From the NCBI RefSeq assembly GCF_000582785.1, contig NZ_HG931173.1:1511546-1566082 (forward strand): a DNA stretch of 54,537 bases, read 5' to 3'. The notes beneath the pieces are model-generated. The model saw only the letters and a list, made by a program, of their open reading frames with translations, was not told where the DNA came from and made no database searches. Source of the stretch: Candidatus Blastococcus massiliensis AP3 (GTDB lineage Bacteria; Actinomycetota; Actinomycetes; Mycobacteriales; Geodermatophilaceae). Below are positions 27,244-35,600 of the stretch, in pieces (positions within the stretch are counted from its first letter, which is position 1; each line of letters opens with the position of its first letter). The position numbers and the translations under genes are program-made.

Positions 27244-28170
27244 CTACCTTCCGCTTACGACCCGAGTCGCCGCAGCAGCCTCCACGTCGGCCCAAACCAA
27301 CTGGTCGGCCTCCCGCCGGATGGCCAGGCCGCGTTCCTCCAACTCCATGGCGATTCCCAACTGGTGATCATCCACATGCTCGCCGAACGCTTGACGCCGA
27401 GGAACCATGATCGGCAACTTCCCGGCTTGCAGTGCTCTAATGCCACTACCGACACCCGAGTGAGTGATGACCACGGAAGCCTCCGCCATCTCACGCTGTA
27501 CTTCTGCATCCGTCATGAAGTGGTATGCGCGGCCGGGAAGCTGCTCGAGGGGTCCAGCCCATGAGCCCACCTGCCACACGACTTCGACGCTTGCCGGGAG
27601 AATTGCTCGTACGCGCTCAATCAGCCGGTCAAAGCTCCACGTTCGCACCGTGCCGACTGTCACGAAGACCCGCAACTCTTGTCGAAGGTCTTGATCTGTG
27701 ACCCGCTGGAACGCGCCCAGTGCGGAGAGGTGGTATTCCCACCCCTTCCCGATGTTCCGGGGATACTGCGTCCATGTCGCGACACCGGGGACTCGACGGA
27801 GCACCTTGCCCGTGACACTCGGCCCGCTCGTTCGAGCAAGGGACTCGATATACGTGGTCCGAAGACCGAGGCTACGGGAAGCCAGACAGGCTGCGAGTCC
27901 CACAGCAGCGCCAGTGGAGTAGACCTGAGTGATCTCCTCTTGGGCGAAGATGCGGCGCAGGTTGGTAGCCGTCTTGAGAACCGCCACCCCGTCCCGGGCA
28001 TTCACGAACGGAACGAAATGTACGTCTCGTCCGGCCAAGATGTCTTTCGCCTGGTCTGTGCCGTGAGATATCCAGAGGACCGCCCGCTCCTCTATTCCCG
28101 GTAGCGTCTGTGCCAGTAGGTCGAGCTGGACTAGGTGACCGCCCGGAGTAGCAACCAACGCGGCTCGCAT
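27244..28170 (-). CDS. Alg14/Alg13-like fused glycosyltransferase
   Basis: 308 residues from the ATG at 28170, preceded by GGGGGAG with a 6-base gap; the frame is open to 28200 but those starts lack a box. The N-terminal half resembles Alg14/PssD, the membrane-recruiting subunit: ATPGGHLVQL near the start and STGAAVGLAA later. The C-terminal half resembles Alg13/PssE, the catalytic subunit: FVTVGTVRTW, VVITHSGVGSG and FGEHVDDHQLG. In many bacteria the halves are separate proteins; here they are fused. The family adds GlcNAc or glucuronate as second sugar on a lipid-linked precursor. A paralogue of the same layout is encoded at 41600-42577 in set C. Confidence 0.87.
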   Translation of the reverse strand: MRAALVATPGGHLVQLDLLAQTLPGIEERAVLWISHGTDQAKDILAGRDVHFVPFVNARDGVAVLKTATNLRRIFAQEEITQVYSTGAAVGLAACLASRSLGLRTTYIESLARTSGPSVTGKVLRRVPGVATWTQYPRNIGKGWEYHLSALGAFQRVTDQDLRQELRVFVTVGTVRTWSFDRLIERVRAILPASVEVVWQVGSWAGPLEQLPGRAYHFMTDAEVQREMAEASVVITHSGVGSGIRALQAGKLPIMVPRRQAFGEHVDDHQLGIAMELEERGLAIRREADQLVWADVEAAAATRVVSGR

Positions 28171-28254
28171 ACTCTTCTCCCCCATCGAGCGATCCATCAT
28201 TGACTCCTCGAGCTAGCGTTAGCAAAACGGGCACTTCCGGCTACTGGCGTCTCG

Positions 28255-29286
28255 TCAAACTAGGGCCCGGATTTCCGCAATTTGGCCTTCGTAGCGAATG
28301 ACCGCCAGCCTCCTCGCTTCCACGCATTCGGCTGCGAACTCCTGATAGTTGCGCTGAACGAGCTCGAGTGACGCGCCGATACTATCCGCGTTGTTTGCAG
28401 TGTGAACCGCAAGAGGGAAGGTGGTGCGCAACGCAGGCCAGCCACTTGTGACCAAGATTCGCTGTTGATAGACCGCCTCATATGCGGACCGCAGAATCGC
28501 ATTCCGGTCTGTAGTCAAGGAAAGCACCACATGGCAGTCGGCCACCAACTGCATGTACTCATCGTAAGGGAGAAGCCCTGTGAGACGGATACTATCCGGG
28601 ACGTGCTGGACCATTCCATCGTCGGCCATACTGGAGTCCCCCGTCACGAACAGCTGAACACCCGCAAGATTCGTCGCTGCATGGAAGACCTCAGCTATGG
28701 GCTCATCCGGTGCGAACGTACATGCGACAAGCACTCGTAGTGGCTGAACGCTCTCGGGGGCCGGGACCGGGAGTCCAGCTGGCGGCGGTTCATGCAGGAC
28801 TATTCCCTTACCGCCCCAACTGTCGACTTGCCGTGCCAAATCATCGACGGTGACGAACGTGGCAGACGCCCCGCGCACGATTAGTCGAGTCAACGGTAGT
28901 AGGAACTTGTGCAGGGCGCTCCGATCACCGCCAAATGCGGAGGGGTGCGCATCAACAATGAATGGGGCGCCACTGCAAACGCTGTAAATGCGGACGATCG
29001 CTGCGGGGAATACCGGGGGATGCTGCACCACAACGACTCCAGGGCGAATCCGCAGGAGCATGACGATTGTCCTGGCCGCGGCCAGGACATAGAAGAGCGG
29101 CACGAGACTCCTAGGCCAACGAGCCGGCCTCGAGTACACAACCGCCCGCAGCCCCAGCTCACGCGCGAGATCGACGCAACGCCCGGGTCTTGTGGTCCAA
29201 GCGAGCGCCACTCCTCGGCGCCTACCATGCCGATCGCCCGACCGGTGCAACGGATTGCTAGGGCCTTCCGCGTCCGGAGTATCCAC
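28255..29286 (-). CDS. GT-B glycosyltransferase
   Basis: 343 residues from the GTG at 29286, chosen because GGAGG lies 5 bases upstream on the minus strand. An in-frame ATG at 29316 has no box, and a GTG at 29211 would begin at VALAWTTRPG, where family homology appears to start; all three remain possible. The N-lobe has ALAWTTRPGRCVDLARELG and VVVVQHPPVFPA, and APFIVDAHPSAFG next to a polar loop. The C-lobe has RVLVACTFAPDEP, VQLFVTGD and SIRLTGLLPYDEY with SAYEAVYQQRILVTS, where Glu occupies the usual donor-binding place. The acceptor is unknown. It lies between the flippase and the Alg14/13-like gene in set B. Confidence 0.83.
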   Translation of the reverse strand: MDTPDAEGPSNPLHRSGDRHGRRRGVALAWTTRPGRCVDLARELGLRAVVYSRPARWPRSLVPLFYVLAAARTIVMLLRIRPGVVVVQHPPVFPAAIVRIYSVCSGAPFIVDAHPSAFGGDRSALHKFLLPLTRLIVRGASATFVTVDDLARQVDSWGGKGIVLHEPPPAGLPVPAPESVQPLRVLVACTFAPDEPIAEVFHAATNLAGVQLFVTGDSSMADDGMVQHVPDSIRLTGLLPYDEYMQLVADCHVVLSLTTDRNAILRSAYEAVYQQRILVTSGWPALRTTFPLAVHTANNADSIGASLELVQRNYQEFAAECVEARRLAVIRYEGQIAEIRALV

Positions 29287-29397
29287 CCCGCCCCTCCTCG
29301 CGCTCGAAGCTTGCATACTTGACGCTGAACGTCGGACTCGTTCGCCTTCTGCCCATGGCGGCGCCTAGGAACCCCAGCGCGAAGGCTGTCCAGTTCT

Positions 29398-30642
29398 TCA
29401 AATCGACCGCACCTCAACCTTCGGCCATGCGAACGCTGCGACCGATACTCCCGCGGCGACACCGTATGCACACGCGGAGGTGATGCACGCGCCCACCACC
29501 CCGTAAGAAGGGACCAGCATGACGAGGCCCAAAACAGTCACGACGAGGCCACAGAGCTCGGCCAGACTGGCCAAGCCAGGGCGGCCCTCCGCTTGCAGCC
29601 CATAGACAGCCACCGTGCCGATGGCCCACAAGACTGTGCCCGGCAATAGGATCTGCACATAAAGACCAGCGTCTGAGAACGCGTCCCCATAGAGCAGCGG
29701 TATCGCGAAGTCCGCGGCTAGTCCCAGGATGAGCGCGATTATGCTTGCGCTCGCACCAACCGCCACACCTACCTTCATTGTTAAACGCCTGCGGGACGGG
29801 CCCGCGATTACCAGGCGTGGAAGGAGGATGTCACTCAAGCGACCGAACAGCACAACGACGATGGTCGATACGCTCGTCGCCACCGCGTACTGCCCTACCT
29901 GGTAAAGGGGGACGAGGAGTGGCAATACCAGCAGATCCAATCGTGCATTAAGAACCTTCGCTACGACGAGCCCCTGAGCCCTTAGGCCGAACGCGATCGC
30001 AGGTCGAACGATCTCGCGCGAGAGATGCCCCGATGCGATGAAGGTCCGCATCGTGAACATGGAGAACGCCGTAGCCAGGACCGCTGCCGCCAGGTAGATC
30101 CAGAGCACCGAAGTCAGATCAACCGCCTGACCCGACAACCCGAGCAGAGCCAAACCCACAACCTGCGCTCCGGGCGTAAGAAGGCGCGCGATCATTACAG
30201 TCCAAACCCTGCCGGCGACAGCGCTGAGCCCGATCACCACCTCCTGCAGCATGAGGAGGACGATGAGCGGAGCGAAGAGAATGATTGCGGTCCGAAGGTG
30301 CTGCTCCTCAACCAACAGTGCGGCTGCAATCTGAGCGAGCACCACCCCAAGCACACCCAGCACCAGGCTTACGGCCACACCCGATCGGATAGCCGCGGGC
30401 AGCCTGTTCGATCGCTGGGCAGCGACTACGACGAAACCCTCCCGGCTGCCGAGTGCCGCGAGGACACTACTAACCCCGATCCAGGCCAGGGCGACACCCA
30501 GGCTGCCTCTGCCCTCGGGGCCCAACATGCGGGCGGTCAGGACTCCGGTGGCCAGGTTTAGACCCAGCGTCATCGCCGATGTGACCACCGTTGAGGAAAG
30601 TGCGATTGTACCTGCCCGGGTGGCCGATGTATCTGTCGTCAT
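29398..30642 (-). CDS. Wzx-type polysaccharide flippase
   Basis: 414 residues from the ATG at 30642, overlapping the Wzy stop (ATGA). Twelve or so hydrophobic helices are seen. The N-terminal region TLGLNLATGVLTARMLGPEGRGSLGVALAW is typical of the polysaccharide exporter branch of the MOP superfamily (PST/MATE-like), with the conserved R-M-L-G-P-E-x-R-G pattern. It would move the lipid-linked set B repeat across the membrane, coupled by translation to the adjacent polymerase. The length of 414 is on the short side for Wzx but complete. Codon use follows the low-G+C style of its neighbours. Confidence 0.88.
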   Translation of the reverse strand: MTTDTSATRAGTIALSSTVVTSAMTLGLNLATGVLTARMLGPEGRGSLGVALAWIGVSSVLAALGSREGFVVVAAQRSNRLPAAIRSGVAVSLVLGVLGVVLAQIAAALLVEEQHLRTAIILFAPLIVLLMLQEVVIGLSAVAGRVWTVMIARLLTPGAQVVGLALLGLSGQAVDLTSVLWIYLAAAVLATAFSMFTMRTFIASGHLSREIVRPAIAFGLRAQGLVVAKVLNARLDLLVLPLLVPLYQVGQYAVATSVSTIVVVLFGRLSDILLPRLVIAGPSRRRLTMKVGVAVGASASIIALILGLAADFAIPLLYGDAFSDAGLYVQILLPGTVLWAIGTVAVYGLQAEGRPGLASLAELCGLVVTVLGLVMLVPSYGVVGACITSACAYGVAAGVSVAAFAWPKVEVRSI

Positions 30643-31961
30643 GTAAGCCCTGGTATCACTCGCGATTTGATCTGCGGGCCCGAAGACGGATTACAAGCGA
30701 AGTAGACAATGAAGATGAACGGTAGCATGAATGCGGGATTTGATAGAGGATTGTCGACCGCAGCCAAGATGGCAGCCGAGACCCAGAGCGCTCCGATCCT
30801 TACTCCCTGCGACGCACGCGCTCTCCGAGTTGTCGCGAAGGCAATATAGGCCAAGGCAACCCCGACAAGTGCGGAACCAACCAGACCATACTCGACCAGC
30901 GCTCGCAGATACTCATTGTGTGCAGCGTCGAAATGTCTTTCGAACAGCGTTCCTGAGACGAGACTGGGAATGCTGTTGATGCCTGACCCGAACCATGCAT
31001 CGCTCCTACTGTCCAGGAGGAAGGACCATGCATCGGCTCGGCCCGTGGAACTGATGGACTCGCCTGTCGCCCCTTCTCTTGCAACGAAGGCCGTCAATAT
31101 TGCAAGCACTACCGCGGTTATCGCGACGCCACTTCCAGCCAAGACGTCGAAGCGCAGCGTCGAGCGTTTAGGTGCCATGCTGTAGATCGACGCCAGGATC
31201 GCTACGACGATGACTGAGCCGGCCACGATTGATCCACGAGTCAACGTGGCTAGAAGGAGGACGAAGCTTACGGCCGCCCACGGCAGGAATCTCAGTCCTT
31301 CGCGCTGGATTAGGACATAAGCCGCCATCACCGAAACCAGGCATAGGAACGCGAAGTGAGCGGGGATCGTGGAGCCCTGGAGGCGAAGCTCGCCGGTCAG
31401 CCCATCGACCGCCAGGGGAGAACGAGCCAGTGGTGAGACCCAGAGAATGAGGCCGTATGCCAAGCTGACGTAAGGCAGATAGACGGCAGTCTTCAGGACG
31501 GTTGAACCCCATATGGCAGGCCACTTCACAGCCAACGGCAACCAATAGGCCGCAAAACCGACGCAAGCCACAACTCCCGTCGTGAGGGAATAGCCGCTCG
31601 GCATGTCGGAGAACAGCCAGGAGAGAAGCAGGACGGCCCAATACGCCATGACCGGCCATATCATGGAGACTCGAAGGCCATAGCGGATGATCGCTAGGCC
31701 GGCGGCCACAAGCGCGAACGCCTTAACGCCTTGCGTCAGATCCGGCAGACCAGAGATGTACGAGTTCGAAAGAGCAGGACTCAGTAGGATCAACGGCACG
31801 GCAAAGCGCAGGCTGTGCAGCAGTAGTGTTGCTATCAACAGCGCCGCTACGGCACCGATGGCCACGAACGGACTACGAGTGGCGACGGCGGCAGCGATGA
31901 CTGAGAGGATGCCGGTAGCTACGCCAAGTAATCCGCCCTGCCTGAGGGTGCCGTGCGTCAT
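30639..31961 (-). CDS. Wzy-type O-antigen polymerase/ligase
   Basis: 440 residues from the ATG at 31961, with GGAGG 5 bases upstream on the minus strand (GGAGGCAGGT); the frame to 32006 is rejected. About ten to twelve hydrophobic helices surround a large loop holding ESISSTGRADAW, WFGSGINS and HNEYLRALVEYGLVG. The Wzy_C/WaaL hallmark H-N-x-x-L and the E-x-G-x-x-G are present, so assignment is firm. It polymerises undecaprenyl-linked repeat units at the outer leaflet. It overlaps Wzx by four bases and follows galE by 54 bp. Confidence 0.92.
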   Translation of the reverse strand: MTHGTLRQGGLLGVATGILSVIAAAVATRSPFVAIGAVAALLIATLLLHSLRFAVPLILLSPALSNSYISGLPDLTQGVKAFALVAAGLAIIRYGLRVSMIWPVMAYWAVLLLSWLFSDMPSGYSLTTGVVACVGFAAYWLPLAVKWPAIWGSTVLKTAVYLPYVSLAYGLILWVSPLARSPLAVDGLTGELRLQGSTIPAHFAFLCLVSVMAAYVLIQREGLRFLPWAAVSFVLLLATLTRGSIVAGSVIVVAILASIYSMAPKRSTLRFDVLAGSGVAITAVVLAILTAFVAREGATGESISSTGRADAWSFLLDSRSDAWFGSGINSIPSLVSGTLFERHFDAAHNEYLRALVEYGLVGSALVGVALAYIAFATTRRARASQGVRIGALWVSAAILAAVDNPLSNPAFMLPFIFIVYFACNPSSGPQIKSRVIPGLT

Positions 31962-32015
31962 ACCTGCCTCCATCCGGGCCCCTCGAATAGGTCCCAGGGC
32001 GCACAACTTTTCATT

Positions 32016-32993
32016 CTACCGTCCCCGATTCGCTACCCATCCCTCCCATGCCGAGGTCAGCATCTGACCAACGTCGTGCCGTGCCCGCCAGCCCAGCGCG
32101 TCACGGATTCGATCCGTTGCCGCCACGACACGCGGCGGGTCCCCTGCTCGAGCCGGCGCGACTATCGGTTCCGCCCACGCATCGGATTCGTGCCCAGTGA
32201 TGACTCGCAGCGTCTCAACGATCTCGCGTACCGAATACCCGACCCCCGTACCAATATTGGCCGTGAGAGCCTTGATATCCCCTCCTGCCAGCGCATTTGC
32301 TGCCGCTGCGTGAGCGGATGCAATGTCCGCCACATGGACGTAGTCGCGGACGCAGGTTCCGTCTTGGGTTGGATATGAATCCCCGAAGATCATCGGCGCT
32401 TGCTGCGCGTCAAGTCGCCGCAAGACCATTGGCACGATGTTGGCGCCGCCGAGATCTGCGAGAGTGGGAGAGCTACAGCCCGCCACGTTGAAGTACCGCA
32501 GGTTTGCGTAGCGCAGACCTGCTGCCGCGGCCGCAGCCTCCACCATCCATTCGCCGGTCAGTTTGGTGTGCCCGTACGGATTGATCGGGCTGCACTGCGT
32601 GTCCTCGGTCACCCAGCTTTCCGTCGGTGCGCCATAGACAGCTGCACTGGATGAGAAGACTATAGCCTCGACGTCCGTAGCTATTGCGGCCTCAAGCAGC
32701 CGTCTGAGGCCTTCAACGTTCTCCCTATAGTAATAGAGGGGCAGCCGTACCGATTCATCCACCTGCTTCTTGGCTGCTAGGTGGACTATTCCTGTTACCG
32801 CATGTCTGCGTAAGGTGTGTTCCACCAGTTGATAGTCTAGGACGCTGCCATGAACCAGCGGAACACCATCTATGCGGGTGGCGTGTCCAGTCGATAAGTC
32901 GTCGAGGACCACGACAGTCTTGCCTTCAGAGCGCATGGCCTGAACGATGTGCGCCCCGATATAGCCTGCGCCACCTGTCACCAGCCATGTCAT
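32016..32993 (-). CDS. galE: UDP-glucose 4-epimerase (GalE)
   Basis: 325 residues from the ATG at 32993. NAD loop GGAGYIG at 7-13, IVHLAAKKQVDES, VFSSSAAVYG with the catalytic Ser/Thr, and NPYGHTKL with the Tyr-Lys pair; ANLRYFNVAG and RDYVHVADIA are the GalE family signatures. It interconverts UDP-glucose and UDP-galactose (or the N-acetyl forms, depending on pocket residues that I cannot read with confidence). It overlaps the following GT4 start by four bases (32990-32993), so the two are coupled. It would supply galactose to set B. Confidence 0.95.
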   Translation of the reverse strand: MTWLVTGGAGYIGAHIVQAMRSEGKTVVVLDDLSTGHATRIDGVPLVHGSVLDYQLVEHTLRRHAVTGIVHLAAKKQVDESVRLPLYYYRENVEGLRRLLEAAIATDVEAIVFSSSAAVYGAPTESWVTEDTQCSPINPYGHTKLTGEWMVEAAAAAAGLRYANLRYFNVAGCSSPTLADLGGANIVPMVLRRLDAQQAPMIFGDSYPTQDGTCVRDYVHVADIASAHAAAANALAGGDIKALTANIGTGVGYSVREIVETLRVITGHESDAWAEPIVAPARAGDPPRVVAATDRIRDALGWRARHDVGQMLTSAWEGWVANRGR

Positions 32994-34162
32994 GGACGCC
33001 GCCTCCCTTGCAAACTCGCGGCCCTACTGGCCATCACGGGCGCGTCTGAGGATCCTCGTGCTTCGATCCGCTGGACTTCCCGTTGTAGTGCACTCGAGAA
33101 CGCCTGAGTGGAGAACTTGCGCGCGTGCGCCACTATCTCCTCGGCGACCCATTCTTTGGCCTCAGCTTGCTGCAGGGCGCTACGCAACGCTGAAGGCGTT
33201 CTGGGCTCGAAGAAGACGCCATTGATTCCCTCCAGGACCGTATCCAGGTAGCCGCCTGCCCGAGGCACAACTGCCGGTTTTCCGAAGCTTCCCGCTTCAA
33301 GAGGCGTGAGTCCGAAATCTTCATGACTGGCTGAGACTACGGCGCGGGCCTCGTCGTACAGCCAACGCATCTGCGCATCCGTCAAGTCTGACCGAAAGGC
33401 GACGCGATCAGACGCCCGTCGGCGAAGTTGAGTCAATTCAGGTCCGACGCCAACCACCACCAACCGCCGCTCGGCGGAATCGAACGCGTCCACGACAACG
33501 TCAACGTACTTGTAGGGCAGGAGTCTGCTGACACACAGGTAGAACCCGTCCTCTATGTGCTCACGCGGGAGATCCACAGGTTCTCGAGATCCACTTGCGT
33601 CAAGCGAATGAGGCGCCGGCAGAACTTCGGACTCGATGCCGTAGGCCCTCTGGACCCTCTCTCGAACGACCGAGGAGATGCTGAGGTATCCCGCCGCCCG
33701 CCGTGCCACGTGTCGGTCCCACAGGATCAGCGGCCTACGGACGATTCCCAGCAGGGCACGTTGCGACCGCTTCGCATCAGTGCCGAGATACTGCTCCTTT
33801 TCGTACAGCCAGCGAGCTGGCGAATAGCAGTAGACCAGGATCTTCCCGGTCGTTCGTACGCCGTGCGCCCATCCACTCGAACTCGCGACAACCACGTCGG
33901 CGTCGACCTTCATGGATCTGGCGGCGAAGGGTAGGAGCGGAAGTGCAAGCCTATGGTGCCGACGGAAGAACGGGATGCGATCCAGCCATGATGTCTTGAT
34001 GTTCACACCGGAGAATTCGGGGTACGAGCTGGAGGGCTCATAGAGGAGCGTGTGCAGTTCGGCCCCCGGGAACGCCTGAAGCATGGCCAAGACCACGCGT
34101 TCGGCCCCACCGCGTTGGGTGACGTAGTCGTGCGCGATCGCCACTCGAGGCGAGCTACTCAT
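32990..34162 (-). CDS. Glycosyltransferase family 4
   Basis: 390 residues from the ATG at 34162. The start VAIAHDYVTQRGGAERVVLAM is typical of mannosyl/galactosyl transferases of the WbaZ/WcaI group. C-lobe motifs: LCVSRLLPYKYVDVVVDAF, RLVVVGVGPEL, and SHEDFGLTPLEA, which contains the EX7E pair in the form E-D-F-G-L-T-P-L-E. It is the first gene of the long minus-strand operon that runs to the BY-kinase. It would transfer the first or second sugar after the priming hexose of set B. The C-terminus is basic (SLQGRRRP). Confidence 0.92.
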   Translation of the reverse strand: MSSSPRVAIAHDYVTQRGGAERVVLAMLQAFPGAELHTLLYEPSSSYPEFSGVNIKTSWLDRIPFFRRHHRLALPLLPFAARSMKVDADVVVASSSGWAHGVRTTGKILVYCYSPARWLYEKEQYLGTDAKRSQRALLGIVRRPLILWDRHVARRAAGYLSISSVVRERVQRAYGIESEVLPAPHSLDASGSREPVDLPREHIEDGFYLCVSRLLPYKYVDVVVDAFDSAERRLVVVGVGPELTQLRRRASDRVAFRSDLTDAQMRWLYDEARAVVSASHEDFGLTPLEAGSFGKPAVVPRAGGYLDTVLEGINGVFFEPRTPSALRSALQQAEAKEWVAEEIVAHARKFSTQAFSSALQREVQRIEARGSSDAPVMASRAASLQGRRRP

Positions 34163-34787
34163 TCACAGTCCCCCTGAAGGTATGGACAACGATGTTCGCG
34201 GGGCCACGCACCCCTGCCTGTATCAAATCATCGGCTCCGCTTGCCCGCCTGGCCCCGGTGACGGGCCCTAGCACACCGCTCAACGCGCAAAATGCCGAAC
34301 TTTGCGTGCGCACTGTCCATGCAGGGTGGACGGGGCGGTGCATCGGATCGGGGCGGGCGGAGTCAAGTGTTCACTAATCTGAGCCCTCATCGGCTGGCCT
34401 TCCGCTGCGGTCACGCTGGAGGGTGATGAAGATGCTGCAGGGGCCTGGGTCGGCTGCGCATCCCGGAACCGTCAACTAGCTCCGAGGCTCAAGTTCTGGA
34501 AGGAACGCGACGGCATGCTTGGCTCGACGGCGGGTCAGGCACTGTCGGAACGACGATCGGGGCCGTCCTGCATGCGCCGGTCTGGCCACTCCACCTGTTG
34601 GCGGGCGTCGTTGCGCGCCGGGACTAGGCGGGGCGTGCCGGCAGGCATCGCATGTCCAAGTGGGTAGCCGAGCTGCCTAGGTCTCAGATGCAGTCGGCTG
34701 GGGCGCCTGTGGCGGGCGTGTTGAGGCGTTAGCGACACGTCGCGCTCCTGGGGTATGTGCGCACCCGATTCCTCCTAGCCTTCGGCC
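34163..34787. other. 625-bp intergenic region at the right edge of the low-G+C stretch
   Basis: No gene-like frame with codon bias. An inverted repeat CGCAAA (34286-34291) / TTTGCG (34301-34306) has a nine-base loop and lies between divergent genes, so it may be an operator or a terminator. The promoter of the set B operon must lie near the left end, but no clear -35/-10 pair is seen. The right end has a -10-like TAGCCT. Confidence 0.5.
34776..34781 (+). promoter_or_regulatory. Candidate -10 element (TAGCCT) of a leaderless zinc-finger gene
   Basis: TAGCCT ends six bases before the ATG at 34788, which matches the usual distance from a -10 to a leaderless transcription start. No purine-rich ribosome-binding site is seen in the gap. 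Confidence 0.4.
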
Positions 34788-35600
34788 ATGCCTTGTCCCA
34801 CGTGTGGGGCGACGGACGAACGCACACAGATCCTTCCCGGTTACTGGCGGTGCGATGCCGTCGTCCGCGTCGACGAACTCGTGAGCGTCCCCGGCGGGAC
34901 CGCTCCCCAATCGGCGGCCGGCCCGGCCGAGTCGAAGACCTGCGGCGCCGTCTACTTCCAGACCGGCAGCGGCGACGAGGACGACGCGGCCCTCTGCCGC
35001 TGCGGCGACCCGGCCGTCGGCGAGTGCACCGAGTGCACCCGCCCGGTCTGCGCCGACCACTCCGACCTGTGGCTGGGCTGGCGGGTCTGCGACCGCGACC
35101 TCGCCAATGCCCGCCTGCGCGCCCGCCAGGCCGCGGTCGAGGAGGAGCGCCGCCGCGCGGCCGAGGCCGCCGCCGCGGAGGCCGAGCGCGAGCGCCAGCG
35201 CACCACGCTGCTCGACCTGCCCCCCGAAGACGCCGCCTGGCTGCTCTACCTCCAGGACGGTCCGCGCACCGACCAGGAGATCCGCTCCGCGGTGCACACC
35301 CTGCGCGGCCTCACCGCCGAGGACTTCACCGCCGTCTGCCTGCACGTCCTTCCCCACGCCTCGGAGCCGGAGACCCGCCGCACCGGCCTCACCCGGCTCT
35401 CCGGGTGGGCGTTCGAGGGCGCCGACTACCACGGCCGCTCCTGGTTCCTGACCCGCAAGGGCGAGTGGCACCGCAGTGGCGCCTACGGCGCCACGGAGAC
35501 CGACGGCCGCTGGAAGAAGGTGCGCTTCGACGACGTCGAGAAGCGCGCCGTCATCGACGAGATGGCCTGGCAGAAGCGGGTCGAGAGCGGCCTGAGCTGA
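34788..35600 (+). CDS. Zinc-binding protein with coiled coil, function unknown
   Basis: 270 residues from the ATG at 34788. The N-terminus has CPTCG at 3-7 and a later WRCD, and residues about 70-90 have CRCG..GECTECTRPVCADH, a Cys/His cluster like a B-box or FYVE-like zinc knuckle. A charged Ala/Glu/Arg-rich segment follows (about 105-140), probably a coiled coil. The C-terminal third has LPPEDAAWLLYLQDG and a conserved-looking GRSWFLTRKGEWHRSG region. I do not recognise the family. It is not a polysaccharide enzyme and separates sets B and C. It overlaps the converging acyltransferase gene by 50 bp at its 3' end. A leaderless start is likely. Confidence 0.78.
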   Translation: MPCPTCGATDERTQILPGYWRCDAVVRVDELVSVPGGTAPQSAAGPAESKTCGAVYFQTGSGDEDDAALCRCGDPAVGECTECTRPVCADHSDLWLGWRVCDRDLANARLRARQAAVEEERRRAAEAAAAEAERERQRTTLLDLPPEDAAWLLYLQDGPRTDQEIRSAVHTLRGLTAEDFTAVCLHVLPHASEPETRRTGLTRLSGWAFEGADYHGRSWFLTRKGEWHRSGAYGATETDGRWKKVRFDDVEKRAVIDEMAWQKRVESGLS

